64,000 nucleotides of DNA from Escallonia rubra. Its lineage: Eukaryota; Streptophyta; Magnoliopsida; Escalloniales; Escalloniaceae. A model generated the notes under the pieces. The model ran no database searches and had not been told where the DNA came from. It saw nothing but the letters and a program-made list of their open reading frames with translations. Of this stretch, positions 57,322 through 64,000 are shown piece after piece. The stretch is taken from assembly GCA_033065855.1 (NCBI GenBank), contig JAVXUO010002247.1:1-64000 (forward strand). Direction: 5' to 3'. The position numbers and the translations under genes are program-made. The number at the start of each line of letters is the position of its first letter. Position 1 is the stretch's first letter.

Positions 57322-58605
57322 GGGGAAAGCGAATATAAGGCTAGCCTCACACAAGTTGCGTGAGGCTAGCGGCAAAAACTACATAATTTCAGCAAAAAAA
57401 AAAGGAGGTCAGATTTCAGTCAATTCCACACACCCCCCCCTCTCTTTTCTCCTCGCCGTCAGCCGTCAGTCTATCGCAGGCCCCAGTACCACCGCCCAAC
57501 CTTTCTTCCCAACCTTTTTTCACCGGCCACCGTCACCAATCCCGGCCACTACGTCACCAATCCCAGCCACCATCACGTCCACCGAGTGCCATCACCGCCC
57601 AACCTTCCTGCGCCGGCGACCATCACCAATCTCGGCCGGTGAACGCCCACCGAGACTCATCCTGCTGCCGCAACAGAAAATCGCCAACACCACGGAAACA
57701 TCGTGGCAAGCCACCGCAGCTTGCACCATCACACCCATCATCTCCAAAGCAGAAACCCGCCTTCACCTTCCTCCGTCACAAGCCACCACAGCCACCACCG
57801 CTGGAACAACCTTCTTCTTCCCACGACCCCCACGCCCACCATCACAAGCAATCACCTCCTTATAGGAACCCAGCACTACCGCCGGCCACTTCACAGAGCC
57901 AAGCAGCACAATCCCTGTTTATGCTCTGATTGATTAAGTTGATGATGTGCCGTTGCGAATAGGTGGAGTGCTTGAAGGCTAGCCTCCGTCGCCGGGCAAT
58001 TCCATCGTGAGTACGACAGCAATTGGTGCTAGATTTTGACGCAACCAGACCACACACTACCTCACCCAATTCCCAGCTGCCGGTTACTCTCACAAACAAT
58101 TACATGACTCAACCACTTCCTGTGATGTCTTCCCCTACCAGATCTCAGTGTAATTACATGGCTCATAATGGAAGGACACCAATGGCTGCTCAAAGTTTTC
58201 AGTCGATTGAGGAAATTGCAGTCTCTTTCTCAACCACAAAGTCGGTCGCATCAACCAGCTAGATCTTTCCTTTACTTGGGTCTCACAAGCGTTGGTAAGG
58301 AAGAACTTACAAAGGGTCTTGCCGAGCATTTTGCAACTTCTGAATGGGCAGACACGGTGATCAAAATCAACTTGCGAGAATACTGTGAACTAAATTCATT
58401 TTTCCAGCAGATGGATAGAAAACTTTGGGCTTTCATCGTACATAACGTTGCTTTTAATATATTCCTTTTATTTAGTTGGGGATGGAAGGGGGGGGGGGGA
58501 AATTGACTGAAATGTGACCTCCTTTTTGTGTGCGCTGAAACTACGTAGTTTTTGCCGCTAGCCTTACGCAACTTGCGTGAGGCTAGCCTTATATTCGCTT
58601 TCCCC
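57322..58605. mobile_element. Palindromic-end element 2 (long TIR, non-autonomous, 1.28 kb)
   Basis: It begins GGGGAAAGCGAATATAAGGC followed by TAGCCTCACACAAGTTGC and GGCAAAAACTACATAATTTC. It ends with the complement, ...CTTATATTCGCTTTCCCC. The TIRs are about 110 bp and include the same 31-bp palindrome as element 1. TA repeats flank both ends. The interior (57480-58260) contains CCACC-rich Pro/Thr/Ser-type frames and an open stretch up to 58506 without known motifs. Confidence 0.88.
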
Positions 58606-58628
58606 TATATATATATATATATATATAT
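58606..58628. repeat. (TA)n microsatellite
   Basis: About 11 TA repeats between palindromic-end element 2 and a diverged MULE terminus. Confidence 0.95.
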
Positions 58629-58813
58629 GAGCTGATTCGTTGACTGCGCGGGCAACTTGGGTTAAGTTGCTAACGCGATCTGGTCATCCATACACGATCT
58701 GTGGACGGTACAGATCTTTTTTTTACGTTTTTAAGTACATCCGCTACATAATGTAGCAGATGTACTTTTTGACAAAAATAGCCTTTTTTTTCTTTCGTCA
58801 AATCTATTTCTCT
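58629..58813 (+). mobile_element. Diverged MULE terminus (MULE C fragment)
   Basis: GAGCTGATTCGTTGACTGCG and 'AAGTTGCTAACGCGATCTGG' followed by a GTCATCCAT stem parallel the MULE B TIR (GAGCTGATCCGTTGAGAGCG, GAAGTTGCAAGCGCGATCTG, CCGTCCAT). A palindrome ACATCCGCTACATAATGTAG plus CAGATGT matches the internal stem family. The sequence is cut by a CACTA end at 58814. Confidence 0.8.
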
Positions 58814-58925
58814 CACTACAAGAAAGAGTCTTTCAGCGACCGCCACTAAATACGGTCGCTAAAGCATAATTTAACGACCTTATTCGCGACCGCAGAAGGG
58901 ACGGTCACTAAATCCCAGTCAAAAT
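58814..58925 (+). mobile_element. CACTA left terminus with subterminal repeats
   Basis: CACTACAAGAAAGAGTC starts at 58814, followed by GCGACCGCCACTAAATACGG, GGTCGCTAAAGC and more GCGACCGC/GGTCACTAAA motifs. No matching right terminus was found before the window end, so the element is either truncated or runs out of the window. Confidence 0.85.
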
Positions 58926-58995
58926 AACTAAAGTCAGATCTTCTCTCTCTCGTGTTGTGCATCCAGGCTACGAAGTGTGCATCCAACCTGCGCTG

Positions 58996-59070
58996 CCGTA
59001 AACCACCGTTACCCTCGCCACCGTAAACCACCGTTACCCTCGCCGCCGTAAACCACCGTTACCCTCGCCG
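58996..59070 (+). repeat. 25-bp minisatellite, three units
   Basis: CCGTAAACCACCGTTACCCT plus CGCC(A/G) occurs three times in direct succession. Confidence 0.95.
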
Positions 59071-59074
59071 CCGA

Positions 59075-61680
59075 AGACGAACCTCTACAACAGCGCCCAC
59101 TCCGGCAGAGTCCACCTCGCCACAAACCAGCTCACGACGCCAGGCGCGGCCACCTTGCCACACTGTTACCGGCCGCGCCACCGCCACGCACTACGCCGCG
59201 GCCAAGCCCACCTCCTACGCCGCCTCCAGGTGTGTTATATCTATCCAATTATTAGCGTTTATGTTTCAATTTTCCTGATTTAGGGTTTTCTGATTGGAGC
59301 TATTAGAGTGGAAAAGAAAGACCTTAGGTTGTCTTTGACCGGAGTTCACCTTATGTGACTACATGGGTGGGAGACTATGAGCAAGTTTGTGCAGAGACTC
59401 CCGGGGAAAGCCATCTCTGTTGGTAACTGATGTAGGATTTTGTTTCCCTTTTCAAGCCGCTACTTCCTTCACAGTTGTGGAAGAAGAGAGTGCTGGGGCA
59501 GAAAAGCTGTTGATAGGAATGGGAATGAAGGAGATGAAACACGTGTCAATATATATATAGGCATAGGGTTTAACTTCAAAATGTTGTTTTTTGGACTTGG
59601 TAAAGATTTGTTCTTCCTATTGACTTGGCCATGGTCTAAAGTTTGAACCAATCTAGTTTGTATTCTAACCACACACACGGTTTGTGAAAGATTTATGATG
59701 GATCTCGAATGAGACTCAATATTACCCCTCTGTTAGATACTAAGAAGACAACTTTGAACTACTGTGTTGCGTGCATTCATAGTTGTTAAAAGTTATTTCC
59801 AAAGAAAAAATACTTGTTAGAAGTTGCAAATTTCAAAGTTTTCCAAATGACTACACAAAAGCAAAAATTTTCAAATGCATGTGCCAAGTGTGAATGGTCA
59901 TTCTCATTACTTACTAGCTTCTTCGTACAAGGGAAGAAAATGACTTGACCTCATGGTCTGACTCAAAACAGGATGAAAGAGTATTAATCTCCCCTCTAAG
60001 ACTCAGTTTATTGTCTTCAAATTGGTTGGTTCAGTTTGGTTCAAATCTATGTGGATGTCCTTCAAAGTAAATTGGATGATAGATATTTTTTTGGTAATAT
60101 TTTAACTTCGAATTCACTATCTTAAGAAAAACATGGTTCATAAATTTGCTGATTCATATGTTTGAAGCTTTTTGAAAAGCATCAAGACATAACATAAACT
60201 TCACAGATGAATTCAAAACTTCGAATTTTGGATGTGTTAGGCGGTGTTGGCTAGAACTAGTGGTCTAACACGATATATTATGTAGACTTGCTGATGGTTC
60301 ATTTAGATATTGACAGGGACTTGCATTCCTCTGCCACAAACTGTGACACGGGATCCACCACTCGGCAGACCTGTAGGCAAACATCCCTTCAAAGCCCAAC
60401 GTGTTTTGATCACCCATTGGCCCCGTCCAGGTAAGTATATGTGCTTGAGCTCCGATATTTCTTTGATTACTAGCTATCGCCTCGTCATTCGTCATCTACA
60501 ACATCTGTGTCGTGCCCTGGAAGCAAAATTTGACGTATGCCAACTTGATTTGGCAGCACATAAGTTACTTATATAATCCTTTCTAGTATGTTTATGCTTA
60601 TTTACATATTCTTGTAGCTTAAGCTACTCGAGCAACTTCTAGTGTGAAAGGAACTCAGTTTTAAATAAAAAACTCTCTCGAACACTTTAGAAGCTCATTC
60701 CACAGGAAAAGAGCCCTCTAGAAAGAAGCGTATGCCACTGTTTATGGCGAGCACACGGTATTCTTTAGTAAAAGGCGAAATAATAGTTCGCTTTATGCTC
60801 ACTAGATGGCTGCGTGGTTTGGATATGCTGTAAGAGAGGCAACATATGGACTACTAGATGTTTCTGTTTCCTTTCTTGGGTTGGTTGACCTTTTACGTCA
60901 TTTTGAACGCTGCTGATTTGATACATTTTATTGGTTGGAAACACGTGATTTAGTGTACGCAGATCTAGCCAACACGCTTAAGACGGTTAATTTGTTTTCC
61001 GAGAGAGTGATTTTTAACTAGGCTTATGGTTGGTCATTGCAAAGCTTATATTATTTCTTCTGTTATCAAGTATCTTAAACAAATGTAGATGTTCTTCAAA
61101 TGCACTAGAGGCCCACACTCAGAAACGTATTTCAGAAATTAGAGATGGCAACAAATGATAATCGGTTGCTTCAACTAGAGATGGCAACTTGACCTGATAG
61201 ATTTGTGCATCACAAGCTCCATGTGATTAGGCAAATACCTACCGAAGTTTAGGAAGAAATATCTACTCCATGTCATCGGTTTCTAGGAGTAATTCAGCTC
61301 CATGTCATCGGTTTCAAAACTGTAAAAGTTATCAGCTCCATGTCATCGGTTTCTAGGAGTAATTCATGGTTAGCTATGCAAGAAATGTCAAGGGTGATAA
61401 TTAGTAAACTCAATAAGCTGATAACTTTTACAGTTTTGAAAGAAGTGAAATAATCTCTAAAATGTGCAGTCTCTAAAAAGGAAGCCTTGATTGTCGGAAG
61501 GGCTGGCCCCCTGCCGACCTCTTGGCCGAAAAAGAATCCAAAACAGTAAGAAGTATGTCCATACGCAAGAGGTATCGATTGCTTTTGATTTTGTCGATCA
61601 TTTTCCTACATTTAATTATCCCTTCCCGGCTACCTTATACTGATTGACACTTTTTCCCCCTCCCCACTGGAACACTAAAA
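59075..61680. other. No recognisable gene
   Basis: AT-rich after 59.25 kb with several short frames and possible splice signals (for example CAG/GTGTG near 59228 and CAG/GTAAG near 60429), but no motif I know. At 61260-61440 CTCCATGTCATCGGTTTC is repeated three times, and AAACTGTAAAAGTTATCAGC (61317) is matched by its complement near 61418. Confidence 0.4.
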
Positions 61681-61770
61681 CGAGGGTGTGAAACGAGACA
61701 AGCTCTCTAATCACACCGAAACTAAGCTCGAGAGTTATATGACCCAACGATCAAATCAGCGGGTCATTGC

Positions 61771-61942
61771 ACTTGAGCGAGGCTGTGAACGACAAAAGCT
61801 GATCGAATCAAACCAAAATCAAACTCGAGAGTTATTTGACCCGACGGTCAAATTAGAGAGTCAAATGACCTCCATCAAACTTAATCTAAGTTTCACTGTT
61901 TAAGTTGACAAGTGTATCGCAACTGATGCGTTAGGGTTTAAG
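61771..61942 (+). mobile_element. Second copy of the 172-bp element
   Basis: Nearly identical to 55000-55171 with the same start and end. TTGC occurs directly on both sides (61767-61770 and 61943-61946). A diverged related stretch (GACAAGCTCTCTAATCACAC, GCTCGAGAGTTATATGACCC) lies just upstream at about 61695-61766, so the locus may hold an older partial copy in tandem. Confidence 0.75.
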
Positions 61943-61949
61943 TTGCTGC

Positions 61950-64000
61950 TACTCAAAAGATTATCGGAATAAAAATGTCTCAAGAAAACCGGACTAGAGG
62001 ATATAGTGGAATGGTTGTTTGCCGGGGTTGATTATATTATTTAAAACACCTGTGAACAAGTAACTGGCTTCGAAACTTAATTTTAGACTACGAACGTGGA
62101 TATGGAATATGCGTTTGACACATTTCATAGGATATGTCATGTGTGTTCAACGCTATCTTATAATGTTCATTTTAATTCGTTGTTACATTGAGGTGAGACA
62201 AGTTACAAATTAGACCATTTTACCTTAGAATAAGTAAAAAGTTACAAGAAATAGATATATTTTGCCGTGTGTCCGCGTCTTGTAAAATCAGACGAATCCG
62301 ACACTTATCAATCTGATTTTCGTAACGAGTCCATGTAACAAGCTTCTAAATGACTTAGATGCAGCAAACATGAGGTAGTTTGCCATTGTTGGACCATTTA
62401 TGTGTGTGTGTGTGTGTGTGAGTGAGAGAGAGAGAGAGAGATGGGGTTGTATGGCTGTGGATGCACTGCGGTGATTTTACAGGTAATAGCAGCTGGTTGT
62501 GTTGGCCCAAGAGAGGGAAAAGAAGAGCAGCAGCTGGTTGTGTTGGCATGTCTCTGGTTGTTGCCATATTTATGAGTCGGTTACAACAAGACAGTTGTAT
62601 GGTGTGGACTGTTTGCACCTCTTCTTGGTCCCATGGCCTCAAATTTCTCTGATAACACATTTCCTAGTTCTATTATTAAAGGGATGCCGTGATTTGGATG
62701 GCATTTATTATGGGTTTGCTCGAGGTGACGAAATTTCCTAGTTCTATTATTAAGAGATGAATCAAACTTGGAGGACTTAGGTTGCATCAACTTGAATTGC
62801 AACTTAATGACTACACTTAACTTGCTCTATCAGACTTTGGATTTGTTGGCATGGCTGGCTACTTGCATGTACTCTGCCGTGTTGAACTGAAAGTAGCTGG
62901 TGGCCTTTGTCTCCATTTTGATGGGGATAGCTTCTCTTCTCCTGGAGCTACGCTGTGGTTATTCCCTTGCTCAGTGAGATAATAGATGTCTGGTCCAATT
63001 TTTTTTATGCTTCATTTTCTGGTGATCGTGATGTATTGATTGAAGTCTGTTGCAAATGGATTCGTCACGGTCTATCTATTTTAAAGAGTATCCACCAATT
63101 TCGCAGAGAAAAGCAGGGTCACATGCATGGTTGGTTCGGAAAATATCAACTACTCTATCATGTATCATGTATATAGTGAGAGCAGAGGGGAGGGAGATGA
63201 GAGATCCACCTTCTTTTCTTGTGAAAACCTTGTTTTGGCGACCACGTAAAATTTTTAATGACAGATGAAAAAAAAGTTACGTATTAGGGAGTGAAAATAG
63301 TCCTGCCTAAAGAGAAAAGTGAAATAACGGATACTTGAAAATGGAGTTGGAATTACAATGAATGTCTTCTCCTGGTGGTTGTAGTTATTACATGAACAAA
63401 GTTATGTGATTTTAACAGGCTGTACTAGCTTTGTTGGACTTGCTAATGTCACGTATCATTGATAGCTAGTTTTTTAACCCGTGTTTTGCATACAGAAATA
63501 AATTTTAAGAAATGCCACATAAAATTAAAATTAAAAAATCGTATGCAAAAGAACTACTTTAGGAGCAAAGATGAGAGAGATAATAGGATATTTGAATTTT
63601 GATTTTCTGTTAGGATATGAAATTACCCTGATTTAGGAGATAATGATTAAGAGATAATATAGGAATCAATTTTAAAAGAGAGTAAACAATAATGGCCTAG
63701 GTTGGAAGTTCTAACTGCACAGAAAGTATTGTATATTGAAAAGGAATGAGAATATTTGTGTCAAATAATTAGCATTTCTTATATGACACGTGGCAAGCGG
63801 AGAGAACTTGATTTTGGACAAATTTTTTGGAAATAATTGTGGAATAAGATATTAATTAGATTAATGAGATAATAATAATTATAGAAACTTGATTAAGGTG
63901 CAATAATTCCTGCCACACACCGCAATAATTTTTGACTAACACATGATATACATTATGTAGTCAATATTTCACAATCCTTGGGATATTAGTCATGTTATTT
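61950..64000. other. No recognisable gene
   Basis: AT-rich sequence with short frames. A (TG)n/(GA)n microsatellite lies at about 62400-62440. The phrase TTTCCTAGTTCTATTATTA occurs twice (62660 and 62733). Confidence 0.45.

Noticed and set aside
57194-57933. 223-residue Pro/Thr/Ser-rich plus-strand frame
   Set aside because: It runs from the MULE B TIR through a TA microsatellite into the next element's TIR and CCACC-rich interior, so it cannot be one real gene.

Overview
The window is plant nuclear DNA, most likely from a eudicot. The evidence is split genes with GT/AG introns, a four-exon xyloglucan endotransglucosylase/hydrolase (XTH) gene, remorin, B3 and carotenoid cleavage dioxygenase 4 (CCD4) fragments, and plant-type CACTA, MULE, Stowaway, Harbinger and LTR elements. 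No bacterial, organellar or rRNA/tRNA features were seen. I cannot name the species. Most of the window is nested transposon sequence, and only the XTH gene at 13.87-15.06 kb looks like an intact host gene.

Layout. 0-2.2 kb: unannotatable C-rich and AT-rich sequence. 2.3-8.47 kb: a degraded CACTA (En/Spm) element with TNP1-like and 5'-truncated TNP2 pseudogenes on the minus strand. 10.4-12.1 kb: a Ty3/gypsy integrase remnant. 13.5-18 kb: the XTH gene, its flanks and a Copia gag remnant. This block is partly duplicated at 24.1-24.9 kb and 29.5-32.0 kb, where the XTH copy is a pseudogene. A Harbinger-type MITE sits in the duplicate, and the undisturbed site is visible in the original. 19.2-20.9 kb: a Stowaway MITE, then a 66-bp tandem repeat. 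24.93-29.5 kb: foreign sequence with a remorin last exon. 32.0-42.3 kb: MULE A, an old Mutator-like element with a transposase, a 78-bp repeat array and a PMD-ULP gene. That gene is split by a 4.5-kb CACTA element with a perfect 3-bp target duplication. 42.5-44.5 kb: a hAT-like element carrying a CCD4 fragment, then an element with long palindromic ends. 44.53-57.29 kb: MULE B, a nearly complete 12.8-kb Mutator-like element. 57.3-59 kb: a second palindromic-end element, a diverged MULE terminus and a CACTA terminus. 59-64 kb: nothing recognisable except small repeats.

The most interesting system is MULE B. It has about 290-bp terminal inverted repeats. A PMD-ULP gene (plant mobile domain fused to a C48/Ulp1-type cysteine protease) and a FAR1-type MULE transposase gene point toward each other. 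A minisatellite array lies just beyond the 3' end of each gene (78-bp units after ULP, 56-bp units after the transposase). Every unit carries the same kind of short palindrome (GTCCGC...GCGGAC) that also recurs in the TIRs and subterminal DNA. The older MULE A keeps a homologous 78-bp array in the same place and orientation relative to its genes, so the array looks like an ancestral part of the element. Between its arrays MULE B also holds a divergent pair of small unknown ORFs, a 125-bp-arm foldback and a captured B3-domain gene. Both main genes carry lesions, so this copy is probably no longer autonomous.

Coordinates of intron-containing genes were worked out by hand from splice signals and by comparing paralogues inside the window. 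Family names rest on motif recognition, not on a database search.
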